Assembly: GCA_023392205.1 (NCBI GenBank)
Contig: JAEVZN010000005.1
Coordinates: 1-5,377 of the forward strand
Length of the DNA: 5,377 bases
Direction: 5' to 3'
Source: Pseudomonadota bacterium
GTDB taxonomy: Bacteria; Pseudomonadota; Alphaproteobacteria; Rhizobiales; Xanthobacteraceae
The translations under genes and the position numbers were made by a program. A model generated the notes under the pieces. The model saw only the letters and a list, made by a program, of their open reading frames with translations, was not told the DNA's origin and made no database searches. Shown here piece after piece: positions 1 to 5,377 of this stretch. Within the stretch, counting starts at the first letter, position 1. Each line of letters starts with the position of its first letter.

Positions 1-426
1 CATCGCCTTCATCGCGCGCGGGCCGGCATAGGCGCGCGCCACCATCTCGGATGCGATCGGATGCTGGGCGCTGGCCCCGATGCCGCCGACGATCAATGCG
101 ACCAGCAGGAACGCGAAGCTTCCGCTCAGGCCGGCAAGGCAATAGCCGAAGCCTGCGAGCCCGGTGCCGAGCGCCAGGATCGCCGCCGGACCGAAGCGTC
201 CGGACAGCCGCGTTGCGGTCATCTGAAGCAGCGCCATCGTGCCGGCATAGAAGCCGCGCAGCAATCCGATGGCGGCATAGGACAGGCCGAATTCCGCCTG
301 CCATACCGGCAGCATGATGTAGATCAGATCGGTATAGCCGTCGTGCAGGGCATGAGCGCCGGAAGCGACCGAGATGGCACGACGTTCTTCGTGCTGTTTC
401 GCGCCGCCATCGACGGCGTCGGTCAT
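1..426 (-). CDS. MFS transporter, N-terminal part (runs off the left edge)
   Basis: This is an inner-membrane major facilitator superfamily transporter of which only the first 142 residues are present; the reading frame is open to base 1. Reading from the ATG at 426, a short hydrophilic N-terminus (residues 1-16) precedes about four hydrophobic segments near residues 18-41, 50-70, 80-99 and 103-122. The first helix carries GAHALHDGYTD (23-33), and the fourth ends in GASAQHPIASEM (117-128). Both resemble the H-x3-D and 'HP' motifs of the fosmidomycin-resistance (Fsr) branch of MFS. The loop between helices 2 and 3 (TRLSGRFGP, 72-80) is a degenerate MFS motif A. The start overlaps the stop of the upstream MaoC gene as ATGA and has no clear Shine-Dalgarno, which suggests translational coupling. 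MFS membership is secure. The Fsr-like assignment is an inference from motifs, and the substrate cannot be told. Confidence 0.85.
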   Translation of the reverse strand, partial: MTDAVDGGAKQHEERRAISVASGAHALHDGYTDLIYIMLPVWQAEFGLSYAAIGLLRGFYAGTMALLQMTATRLSGRFGPAAILALGTGLAGFGYCLAGLSGSFAFLLVALIVGGIGASAQHPIASEMVARAYAGPRAMKAM

Positions 427-905
427 CCGGGAATGCGCCGCTCGATGAACGCCGTGCTGACAAAGGAGATGACCGGCTCGCCATGCTGGTTGGCGCCCGA
501 ATTCAGAAAGCCGACAATGCCCCATTGCGGGCGCGACTGCGACGGCCGCAACTCCACGACTTCCGTCGCATAGGTGACCGTATCGCCGACAAAAACAGGC
601 TTGTGCCAGCGCATGTCGCGAAAGCCGGGCGAGGGTCCGATGCCTGGAACGCCTTCGCCGCGCGCTTGCAGGATATCGGCCTCGCGCTTGCGATAATCCA
701 CCATCTTGCGCATCCAGATCGCAGCCGTATGCCATCCCGACGCCACCAGCGCGCCGAAATGCGATGCGGCTCCGGCGGCCTCGTCCATATGGAAAGCCTG
801 CGGATCGTATTGCGCCGCGAAGGTCTTGATGTCCTCGGCCGTAAAGAGATGCGAGCCGAGCGTCACCTTGTCGCCCACCTTCAGATCGTCGAAGAACCGC
901 ATCAT
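423..905 (-). CDS. MaoC-family hot-dog dehydratase, second of a tandem pair
   Basis: A 160-residue single hot-dog domain protein of the MaoC/(R)-specific enoyl-CoA hydratase family, whose members hydrate or dehydrate acyl-thioesters in the cytoplasm. The family's Asp/His pair is visible in FAAQYDPQAFH as D34 and H39, five residues apart as in PhaJ-type hydratases. It is followed by a VASGWH segment (54-59) and a second strand region FVGDTVTY. The ATG at 905 overlaps the stop of the upstream paralog as ATGA; a second ATG follows at once at 902. The frame stays open upstream to 1097, but that part lies inside the paralog and lacks MaoC homology, so the short start is preferred. The length equals that of its neighbour (160 aa) and the two share FAAQYDPQ and ASGWH, so they are paralogs. 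The exact substrate is unknown. Confidence 0.9.
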   Translation of the reverse strand: MMRFFDDLKVGDKVTLGSHLFTAEDIKTFAAQYDPQAFHMDEAAGAASHFGALVASGWHTAAIWMRKMVDYRKREADILQARGEGVPGIGPSPGFRDMRWHKPVFVGDTVTYATEVVELRPSQSRPQWGIVGFLNSGANQHGEPVISFVSTAFIERRIPG

Positions 906-1384
906 GACGCTGTTCCGGTCTCGCGGCGTTTCAACATCGACGGCGTGATCATGGTCATCACACGTTCGCCATGGGCATTCGACAATTCGAACATGAAGCG
1001 GACGATGCCCATGTCGGGGCGCGAGCGCGACACGCGCGTGTCCATGACCCTGGCATGCAGCGTCAATGCATCGCCGGGGCGCACCGGCCGCAGCCATTTG
1101 ACCTCCTCCACGCCGCCGGCGCCCATGGACGCCGCACGCAGCATGAAGCCATCGCAGATCATGCGCATCATGATGCCGCAGGAATGCCAGCCCGATGCGC
1201 CGAGGCCGCCAAGCATGGAATGGCGCCCGGCTTCCTCGTCGAGATGCATGGGTTGCGGATCGTATTGCGCGGCAAACGCCACGATCTCTTCGCGCGTGAT
1301 CACGCGTGGCCCATGCGTGAAGGTCAGACCGGACTGAAAATCTTCAAAATAGAGTGTCGGCAAGGCAGGGTTGCTGGCGGGCAT
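902..1384 (-). CDS. MaoC-family hot-dog dehydratase, first of a tandem pair
   Basis: A 160-residue MaoC-like hot-dog protein, predicted to be a cytosolic acyl-CoA hydratase/dehydratase or a related thioester-binding enzyme. The catalytic segment AFAAQYDPQPMH contains the Asp/His pair D42 and H47. GASGWH (62-67) and a conserved SRSRPDMGIVRF stretch (117-128) also match the downstream paralog. Relative to that paralog it has about eight extra N-terminal residues (MPASNPAL). The start at 1384 has no strong Shine-Dalgarno, so a nearby alternative start cannot be excluded. It lies 57 bases after ychF with no terminator between, so it is probably co-transcribed with pth and ychF. Adjacent small MaoC genes often encode the two subunits of a heterodimer (known for ChsH1/ChsH2 and HadAB/HadBC in actinobacteria); that this pair does so is inference, since both copies keep the Asp/His pair. 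Confidence 0.9.
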   Translation of the reverse strand: MPASNPALPTLYFEDFQSGLTFTHGPRVITREEIVAFAAQYDPQPMHLDEEAGRHSMLGGLGASGWHSCGIMMRMICDGFMLRAASMGAGGVEEVKWLRPVRPGDALTLHARVMDTRVSRSRPDMGIVRFMFELSNAHGERVMTMITPSMLKRRETGTAS

Positions 1385-1441
1385 GATCGGGACAGGTACA
1401 GGCGGCGGCCGGGGACGTCAACGAACTGCACTGGCACCAGG

Positions 1442-2539
1442 TCAGGTTGCGAAACGGAAATGCAGGACGTCGCCGTCGGCAACGATGTAGTCCTTGCCCT
1501 CCAGCCGCAATTTCCCCGCATCGCGCGCGCCGGCTTCCCCGGACAGGGCGATATAATCGGCATAGGCGATGGTTTCGGCGCGGATGAACCCGCGCTCGAA
1601 ATCGGTATGGATGACGCCGGCCGCCTGCGGCGCGCGGGTGCCGCGCGTGATGGTCCAGGCGCGCGCCTCCTTGGGGCCGACGGTAAAATAGGTCACGAGG
1701 TCGAGCAGCGCATAACCGGCGCGGATCAGCCGGTCGAGGCCGGGCTCGGTCAGGCCGACCGCATCCAGATAATCGGCGCGCTCTTCCTTCGACAGCACCG
1801 CAATCTCGGATTCGATCTTGGCGGAAATCACCACCGCCACCGCGCCCTCCGCTTTGGCTCTGGCCTGCACCCTTTCCGAGAAGGCGTTTCCAGTCGCCGC
1901 CGACGCCTCTTCAACATTGCAGACATAGAGCACGGGCTTTGCGGTCAGCAGCCCGAGCATGCCGAAAATCCGCTCCTCCTCCGGCTTGCGTTCGATCAGG
2001 CGCGCCGGCTTGCCCTCGCGCAGCAGCGCGAGCGAGCGCTGTACAAGCTCAAGCGTTTCCTTGGCCTCGCGGTCATTACCGCGCGCCTTCTTCTCCAGCG
2101 TATCGACGCGTCGTTCGAGGCTGTCGAGATCGGCCAGCATCAATTCGGTTTCGATGGTCTCGATATCGGCGACCGGATCGATCTTGCCCTCGACATGGGT
2201 GATGTCGGTATCCTCGAAGCAGCGCACGACGTGAACGATGGCATCCACTTCGCGAATATTGGCGAGAAACTGGTTGCCGAGTCCTTCGCCTTTCGAGGCG
2301 CCGCGCACGAGGCCGGCGATATCGACGAAGGTAAGCCGCGTGGGGACGACCTTCTCCGACTTGCCGAGCACGGAGAGCTTGTCGAGCCGCGGATCGGGCA
2401 CAGCCACTTCGCCGACATTCGGCTCGATGGTGCAGAACGGATAATTGGCGGCCTGCGCGGCCGCGGTTTCCGTCAGCGCGTTGAAGAGCGTCGATTTGCC
2501 GACATTGGGCAATCCGACAATGCCGCACTTGAATCCCAT
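1442..2539 (-). CDS. ychF: Redox-responsive ATPase YchF (Obg-family)
   Basis: YchF/OLA1 is a ribosome-associated P-loop NTPase of the Obg family that prefers ATP to GTP and is linked to stress and redox responses. The 365 residues match the usual length (about 363). The P-loop is GLPNVGKST (9-17). Switch II is DIAGLVRGAS (73-82), with a hydrophobic residue in place of the usual catalytic Gln. The nucleotide-specificity motif is NVEE (208-211) instead of NKxD, as expected for the ATP-preferring YchF branch. A helical coiled-coil insertion spans about 130-180, and the C-terminal TGS domain about 280-365. Cys36 in YPFCTIEP corresponds to the E. coli Cys35 implicated in redox control. The start at 2539 gives the canonical MGFKCGIVG N-terminus. 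An AGGA Shine-Dalgarno lies 10 bases upstream, overlapping the pth stop codon. Confidence 0.98.
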   Translation of the reverse strand: MGFKCGIVGLPNVGKSTLFNALTETAAAQAANYPFCTIEPNVGEVAVPDPRLDKLSVLGKSEKVVPTRLTFVDIAGLVRGASKGEGLGNQFLANIREVDAIVHVVRCFEDTDITHVEGKIDPVADIETIETELMLADLDSLERRVDTLEKKARGNDREAKETLELVQRSLALLREGKPARLIERKPEEERIFGMLGLLTAKPVLYVCNVEEASAATGNAFSERVQARAKAEGAVAVVISAKIESEIAVLSKEERADYLDAVGLTEPGLDRLIRAGYALLDLVTYFTVGPKEARAWTITRGTRAPQAAGVIHTDFERGFIRAETIAYADYIALSGEAGARDAGKLRLEGKDYIVADGDVLHFRFAT

Positions 2540-2549
2540 ATTCGTGTCG

Positions 2550-2553
2550 TCCT
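2550..2553 (-). promoter_or_regulatory. ychF Shine-Dalgarno overlapping the pth stop codon
   Basis: On the minus strand the sequence TAGGACG combines the pth stop codon TAG (2554-2552) with an AGGA core, 10 bases before the ychF ATG. A ribosome ending pth would be placed on the ychF binding site, consistent with coupled translation of the two genes. Confidence 0.7.
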
Positions 2554-3169
2554 ATTCCGGCCGGCCGGCTTTGTCGTTGCCGCTGCCGGTGTCGAAGCCT
2601 TTTGCGGTCATCGTCAGGTGAATCTTGTTCTGGAACGAGGAATCCTGCCCGCGCGCCAGCAAATCGGCATTGTCGGCAATCGCGTCGCACAGCGTCTCGA
2701 CCCAGGGCTTCTCGGATTTCGCAAAGTCCGAGAGCACGTAAGTGTGCACGAGATGCTTCTCGCCGGGATGACCGATGCCGAGCCGCACGCGCTTGTAGTC
2801 GTTGCCCATATGCTCGGTGATCGAGCGAAGGCCGTTATGGCCGGCAATGCCGCCGCCGGTCTTGACGCGCATCTTGCCGGCGGGAAGTTCCAGTTCGTCG
2901 TGAAACACGGCGATGTCGCCGAGCGCAATCTTGTAGAAGCGTGACGCTTCGGAGACCGCACGTCCGGACTCATTCATGTAGGTGCCCGGCAGCAGCAGCA
3001 GCATCTTCTCGCCGCCGATCGCACCTTCGGACGCGACGCCCTGAAAGCGCCGGCGCCACGGCGCAAAGCCATGGCGCCTGGCAATCGCATCGACCGCCAT
3101 GAACCCGATATTGTGCCGATTGCCCGCATAGCGGGCACCCGGATTGCCGAGCCCGACGAACATATGCAT
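2552..3169 (-). CDS. pth: Peptidyl-tRNA hydrolase
   Basis: Pth cleaves the ester bond of peptidyl-tRNAs that drop off stalled ribosomes, releasing tRNA for reuse; it is an essential cytosolic enzyme in most bacteria. The 205-residue protein has the whole active site: N9 in GLGNPG, H19 in NRHNIGF, N66 in TYMNESG, D91 in FHDEL and N112 in GHNGLRS. These match E. coli N10, H20, N68, D93 and N114. The C-terminal tail (about 187-205) is polar and probably disordered. Two starts are possible, ATG at 3169 or 3163 (M1 or M3). No ATG, GTG or TTG occurs in frame between them and the rplY stop, so the gene cannot start earlier. No Shine-Dalgarno precedes either one; instead the rplY terminator ends five bases upstream. 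The gene lies in the same frame as rplY, separated by the single TAA at 3206-3208. Confidence 0.97.
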   Translation of the reverse strand: MHMFVGLGNPGARYAGNRHNIGFMAVDAIARRHGFAPWRRRFQGVASEGAIGGEKMLLLLPGTYMNESGRAVSEASRFYKIALGDIAVFHDELELPAGKMRVKTGGGIAGHNGLRSITEHMGNDYKRVRLGIGHPGEKHLVHTYVLSDFAKSEKPWVETLCDAIADNADLLARGQDSSFQNKIHLTMTAKGFDTGSGNDKAGRPE

Positions 3170-3173
3170 GGGG

Positions 3174-3199
3174 AAAAAGGCGGAGCTTTGGGCTCCGCC
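3174..3199 (-). terminator. Intrinsic terminator after rplY, abutting pth
   Basis: On the minus strand a perfect 8-bp GC-rich stem (GGCGGAGC, 3199-3192, with GCTCCGCC, 3186-3179) closes a 5-base loop CCAAA and is followed at once by TTTTT (3178-3174). This is a classic rho-independent terminator. The stem starts six bases after the rplY stop codon and the U-tract ends four bases before the pth ATG at 3169. It should end or attenuate rplY transcripts, while read-through feeds pth-ychF-maoC-maoC-MFS. No internal promoter is obvious in the gap. Confidence 0.85.
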
Positions 3200-3205
3200 G
3201 TTTGC

Positions 3206-3865
3206 TTATTTCTTTTCGGCTTTGTCGCCGCCAGCCGCAGGAGCGGCTGCTGCCGGCGTCGCAGCGGCGGCAGTTTCGGCCGTTTTGGTTTCTTCCCCAA
3301 AGCCGGACGGCGGCACGATGGTGACGAGCGTCATGTCTTCCTTGCTGACCGGCTTCACGCCTTCAGGAAGCTTCACGTCGCTCAGATGCTTCGAATTGTT
3401 GATTTCGAGACCGGTCACGTCGACCTCGATGGATTGCGGAATGCGATCGGGCGGGCAACGCAGCGGAATCGAATGGGTCACGATATTGACCGCGCCGCCG
3501 CGCTTCACGCCGGGGGCCGCTTCCATGTTGATCACATGCACCGGCACGTTGACGCGGATGAGCGAGCCTTCGGCCAGACGCAGGAAATCCACATGGATCG
3601 GGAAATCGCGGACCGGGTCGAGCTGGTAGTCGCGCGGGATCACGCGATGCTTCTTCCCGTCGATGTCGATGTCATAGAGCGTGGTCAGGAAGTGACCCGC
3701 GTAAATCTTGGTGCGGATGTCGATGTGGTCGACGGCGATGGCGAGCGGAGCTTCGTTGGCTCCGTAGATCACGGCCGGGGTCCGGCCTTCGCGACGCACT
3801 GCCCGAGCGGCCCCCTTGCCGGCCTTCGGACGCAACGTCGCCTTGATTTCCTTCACGGCGGTCAT
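3206..3865 (-). CDS. rplY: 50S ribosomal protein L25/general stress protein CTC
   Basis: L25 binds 5S rRNA in the central protuberance of the large ribosomal subunit. This is the long CTC form of 219 residues, not the roughly 95-residue E. coli form. An N-terminal L25 domain (about 4-97) contains RREGRTPAVIYG (24-35) and a DPVRDFPIHVDFLRL segment (83-97). A C-terminal TL5-type beta domain (about 100-186) follows, then a low-complexity Ala/Thr/Pro tail ending in KAEKK (about 190-219). The ATG at 3865 is chosen because the conserved domain begins there and an AGGA sits 9 bases upstream. The frame is open to 3982, but that extension runs through the predicted promoter. The order rplY-pth is common in bacteria and groups ribosome assembly with peptidyl-tRNA recycling. 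Confidence 0.97.
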   Translation of the reverse strand: MTAVKEIKATLRPKAGKGAARAVRREGRTPAVIYGANEAPLAIAVDHIDIRTKIYAGHFLTTLYDIDIDGKKHRVIPRDYQLDPVRDFPIHVDFLRLAEGSLIRVNVPVHVINMEAAPGVKRGGAVNIVTHSIPLRCPPDRIPQSIEVDVTGLEINNSKHLSDVKLPEGVKPVSKEDMTLVTIVPPSGFGEETKTAETAAAATPAAAAPAAGGDKAEKK

Positions 3866-3874
3866 GCGTATTCG

Positions 3875-3878
3875 TCCT
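3875..3878 (-). promoter_or_regulatory. rplY Shine-Dalgarno
   Basis: AGGA within CAGGACG on the minus strand, 9 bases before the ATG at 3865. It decides the start against the longer open frame that reaches 3982. Confidence 0.75.
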
Positions 3879-3907
3879 GTGGTGTTGGTACGGATTTGGT
3901 GGTTTCG

Positions 3908-3946
3908 GATCGCGGCAAGCCTCCAGGGGTGCAGGGGCCGCAGATC
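3908..3946 (-). promoter_or_regulatory. Predicted 5'-terminal hairpin in the rplY leader
   Basis: On the minus strand GATC-T-GCGGC (3946-3937) can pair with GCCGC-GATC (3916-3908), giving nine base pairs with one bulged T around a 20-base loop. With the start of transcription expected near 3947 from the promoter call, this stem would form at the very 5' end of the rplY mRNA. It could protect the end from decay or serve as a regulatory structure. The pairing is visible in the sequence; the function is inference. Confidence 0.45.
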
Positions 3947-3953
3947 GCGCGCG

Positions 3954-3982
3954 CTTATACCGGGGGGCGCCCGGTCTGGCAA
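3954..3982 (-). promoter_or_regulatory. Sigma-70-type promoter for rplY
   Basis: On the minus strand TTGCCA (3982-3977) and TATAAG (3959-3954) are separated by exactly 17 bases, a strong housekeeping-type match (4/6 and 5/6 to consensus). Transcription would start near 3947, giving a leader of about 82 bases before the rplY ATG at 3865. The spacer is very GC-rich and contains the inverted repeat CCGGG-n5-CCCGG. The 152-base gap between rplY and ubiK holds this promoter and the leader, and no gene that I can see. No terminator is visible after ubiK, so read-through from ubiK is possible. Confidence 0.7.
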
Positions 3983-4017
3983 GGAACACGCGGAGGTGGC
4001 GGTGGCAGGCGGGCGGC

Positions 4018-4332
4018 TCAGCCGTCCAGCCGCATGTCGCCGATATCGGGCTGAGCGGAGGCCGGGGTCGCGGAGGGCGGGGTCACGCCGAGCTTGGCCT
4101 CCAGCGCCGCGATCCGGGCCGTCAGGGCCTCGTTCTCCTCGCGGGCCAGCACCGCCATATCCTTGACGGCCTCGAATTCCTCGCGCTTGACCAGATCGAG
4201 ATCGCGCAGCCAGCGCTCCGCCTGGGTCTTGAAGAGGGTGTCGAACTCGCGCCGCACGCCCTGCGCCACCCCCGATGCATCGTTCATCAGGCGGGCGATT
4301 TCGTCGAAAAAGCGGTTCGAGGTCTGCGTCAT
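4018..4332 (-). CDS. ubiK: UbiK/BMFP-family accessory coiled-coil protein
   Basis: A 104-residue protein of the UbiK family (YqiC, formerly DUF526, also called Brucella membrane fusogenic protein). In E. coli, UbiK assists aerobic ubiquinone biosynthesis together with UbiJ; that role is not proven for alphaproteobacterial members. The N-terminal amphipathic region [16 protein letters not shown] (6-21) and the following [27 protein letters not shown] (about 28-54) are typical of the family. A heptad-rich coiled coil covers about 50-82 ([20 protein letters not shown] and on), followed by a Pro/Ala/Ser tail. Two in-frame ATGs exist, at 4338 and 4332. AGGAG touches the first but lies a proper 6 bases before the second, so 4332 is chosen. 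It is divergent from lgt and upstream of rplY on the same strand. The family call is firm; the ubiquinone role is inferred. Confidence 0.88.
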   Translation of the reverse strand: MTQTSNRFFDEIARLMNDASGVAQGVRREFDTLFKTQAERWLRDLDLVKREEFEAVKDMAVLAREENEALTARIAALEAKLGVTPPSATPASAQPDIGDMRLDG

Positions 4333-4338
4333 CGTCAT

Positions 4339-4343
4339 CTCCT
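4339..4343 (-). promoter_or_regulatory. ubiK Shine-Dalgarno, decides the start
   Basis: AGGAG on the minus strand directly touches the ATG at 4338 (no spacing) but is 6 bases from the ATG at 4332. The second ATG is therefore the likely start, shortening the protein by two residues (MTMTQ becomes MTQ). Confidence 0.75.
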
Positions 4344-4361
4344 CAGGCGAGGCTTTCCGCA

Positions 4362-4390
4362 CATATGGAGCAGGCGGCGCGGCCCTGCAA
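4362..4390 (-). promoter_or_regulatory. Possible ubiK promoter
   Basis: On the minus strand TTGCAG (4390-4385) and CATATG (4367-4362) are 17 bases apart. Each box matches the sigma-70 consensus at only three of six bases. Transcription would start near 4355, about 22 bases before the ubiK start. Position and spacing are right but the boxes are weak. Confidence 0.35.
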
Positions 4391-4399
4391 GCGCGCCTG

Positions 4400-4426
4400 T
4401 TGCCCCCGCCAAGCCTGTCCCATAAG
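4400..4426 (+). promoter_or_regulatory. Possible lgt promoter
   Basis: On the plus strand TTGCCC (4400-4405) and CATAAG (4421-4426) are 15 bases apart, shorter than ideal. It lies 39 bases before the lgt ATG in the only gap where an lgt promoter can be, back to back with the ubiK signals. Weak evidence. Confidence 0.3.
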
Positions 4427-4465
4427 ACGGCGCCACGATTGCCCGCCTGGACCCTTGGGGACTGC

Positions 4466-5296
4466 ATGCCCGTATCCGCGTTGCCATTTCCGGATATCGA
4501 CCCGGTGCTGATCAGCATCGGACCGCTGGCGATCCGCTGGTATGCGCTCGCCTATATTGCCGGCATCGTGCTGGGCTGGCTCTACGCCCGCATGCTGATC
4601 CGCAATCAGGCGCTGTGGGGCGGGCGGGCGCCGCTGACCGTGCAGCATTTCGACGACTTCGTTGTGTGGGTCACGATCGGCATCATTCTCGGCGGCCGGC
4701 TGGGCTATGTGCTGTTCTACAATCTCCCGCATTTCGCTGCCCATCCGCTGGAAATCTTCCAGCTCTGGACCGGCGGCATGTCGTTTCATGGCGGCTTTGC
4801 CGGCTGCGTGGCGGCGGTCTATCTGTTCGCGCGCCAGCACAACATTCCAGTGCTGTCGCTTGGCGACCTGACCTGCGCGGCCGGTCCGCTCGGCATTTTT
4901 CTCGGCCGCATCGCCAATTTCATCAATGGCGAATTGTGGGGCCGGCCCGGCGACGTACCCTGGGCCTTCGTGTTTCCGGGGGCGGGGCCTGTGCCGCGGC
5001 ATCCGAGCCAGCTCTATGAGGCAGCACTCGAGGGCCTGCTGCTGTTCGTCGTGCTGGCGATTGCGGTGCGCGCAGGTGCGCTCAGGCGGCCGGGACTAGT
5101 CATCGGCCTGTTCGCGATGGTGTATGCGCTCGGCCGCTCGTTCTGCGAATTCTTTCGCGAGCCGGATCCGCAACTCGGATTTCTCTGGGGGGGCATGACC
5201 ATGGGCATGCTGCTGTCGATCCCGCTCTTCATCGCCGGCGTGGCCTTTGTCCTCCACGCGCTCCGTCAGCCGCCGCTGGAGAGCAAGGCCGCATGA
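4466..5296 (+). CDS. lgt: Prolipoprotein diacylglyceryl transferase
   Basis: Lgt is the inner-membrane enzyme that moves a diacylglyceryl group from phosphatidylglycerol to the lipobox cysteine of prolipoproteins, the first step of lipoprotein maturation. The 276-residue protein has about seven hydrophobic segments and the Lgt signature [13 protein letters not shown] (147-159). Expected key residues are present: Y26 in RWYALAY, H108 in SFHGG (E. coli H103), R148 and N151 in the signature (E. coli R143 and N146), and R231 in FFREPD, which probably matches E. coli R239. The start at 4466 gives the usual N-terminus, with a short soluble lead and then '[15 protein letters not shown]'. A GGGG stretch lies five bases upstream as a modest Shine-Dalgarno. 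The frame is open back to 4094, but that part is antisense to ubiK and not Lgt-like. Its stop overlaps the next gene's start as ATGA. Confidence 0.97.
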   Translation: MPVSALPFPDIDPVLISIGPLAIRWYALAYIAGIVLGWLYARMLIRNQALWGGRAPLTVQHFDDFVVWVTIGIILGGRLGYVLFYNLPHFAAHPLEIFQLWTGGMSFHGGFAGCVAAVYLFARQHNIPVLSLGDLTCAAGPLGIFLGRIANFINGELWGRPGDVPWAFVFPGAGPVPRHPSQLYEAALEGLLLFVVLAIAVRAGALRRPGLVIGLFAMVYALGRSFCEFFREPDPQLGFLWGGMTMGMLLSIPLFIAGVAFVLHALRQPPLESKAA

Positions 5297-5377
5297 GCAC
5301 ACCGCCCCTGCTTGAGAACGAAATCCGCCGCCTGATCGCCGCCGCCGGGCCGATGCCGGTGTCGCGCTACATGGAAT
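5293..5377 (+). CDS. MidA/NDUFAF7-type SAM-dependent methyltransferase, N-terminal fragment
   Basis: Only the first 28 codons are in the window. They read [19 protein letters not shown] followed by PMPVSRYME. The 'I..LI...GPMPV..YM' pattern is the typical N-terminus of the MidA/NDUFAF7 (DUF185) class I methyltransferase family. In mitochondria NDUFAF7 methylates an arginine of a complex I subunit during assembly; the role of bacterial members is less clear. The ATG overlaps the lgt stop as ATGA, so translation is probably coupled. The order lgt then this methyltransferase is recurrent in alphaproteobacteria, which supports the call despite the short piece. The SAM-binding domain lies beyond the window. 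Confidence 0.75.
   Translation, partial: MSTPPLLENEIRRLIAAAGPMPVSRYME

Noticed and set aside
906..1097. N-terminal extension of the second MaoC gene
   Set aside because: The open frame continues upstream, but only inside the first MaoC gene, and the added residues have no similarity to MaoC proteins; the ATGA start at 905 fits better.
483..1337. 284-codon open frame on the plus strand
   Set aside because: Antisense to both MaoC genes. Its composition is that of a shadow, and the MaoC motifs are clear on the other strand.
1431..1440. Short inverted repeat CTGGCACCAG after ychF as a terminator
   Set aside because: The stem is only four base pairs with a two-base loop and no T-tract follows, so it is not a credible terminator.
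971..2944. 657-codon open frame on the plus strand
   Set aside because: It lies antisense to the first MaoC gene, ychF and most of pth, all of which have full conserved motifs. Its translation is rich in Arg, Gly, His and Asp with no recognisable domain, as expected of a shadow frame in GC-rich DNA.
3961..3975. Inverted repeat CCGGG-n5-CCCGG in the rplY promoter spacer as an operator
   Set aside because: It is short and made only of G and C in a GC-rich region; no known operator matches, so it is only mentioned with the promoter.
3071..4054. 327-codon open frame on the plus strand
   Set aside because: Antisense to rplY and the start of pth. It crosses the rplY promoter and terminator and shows no domain; treated as a shadow frame.
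4094..4465. N-terminal extension of lgt
   Set aside because: The added 124 codons are antisense to ubiK and hydrophilic, unlike any Lgt N-terminus; the ATG at 4466 gives the usual family length.

Overview
The window looks like core chromosome of an alphaproteobacterium, most likely of the Hyphomicrobiales (Bradyrhizobium/Rhodopseudomonas-like). This rests on the high GC content, the long CTC-type L25 protein, the order rplY-pth-ychF followed by two small MaoC genes, and a ubiK-like gene divergent from lgt with a MidA-type methyltransferase next. The lineage is inferred from gene content and gene order, not from a database search. Coding density is high and there are no tRNAs, rRNAs, insertion sequences, CRISPR arrays or signs of recent transfer. 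No stretch over 300 bases lacks a gene.

The left four fifths (1-4332) read on the minus strand. In transcription order they are a UbiK/BMFP-family coiled-coil protein, ribosomal protein L25 (rplY), peptidyl-tRNA hydrolase (pth), the YchF ATPase (ychF), two tandem MaoC-like hot-dog dehydratases, and the N-terminal 142 residues of an MFS transporter that leaves the window at base 1. rplY has a good sigma-70-type promoter, a predicted hairpin at the very 5' end of its leader, and an intrinsic terminator. That terminator lies directly against the pth start codon. From pth onward the genes are tightly packed: a 12-base gap from pth to ychF, then 57 bases to the first MaoC gene, then two ATGA overlaps.

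The right part (4466-5377) reads on the plus strand: lgt (prolipoprotein diacylglyceryl transferase), overlapping by ATGA the first 28 codons of a MidA/NDUFAF7-type methyltransferase. The 133-base gap between ubiK and lgt must hold divergent promoters.

Functionally, rplY, pth and ychF form a translation module (5S rRNA binding, peptidyl-tRNA recycling, ribosome-associated ATPase). The MaoC pair plus MFS protein look like a small acyl-CoA or related metabolic add-on co-transcribed with it. The right side covers lipoprotein maturation and possibly respiratory-chain support. I found no convincing novel system. The most interesting points are the rplY terminator touching pth, the leader hairpin of rplY, and the tandem MaoC paralogs.
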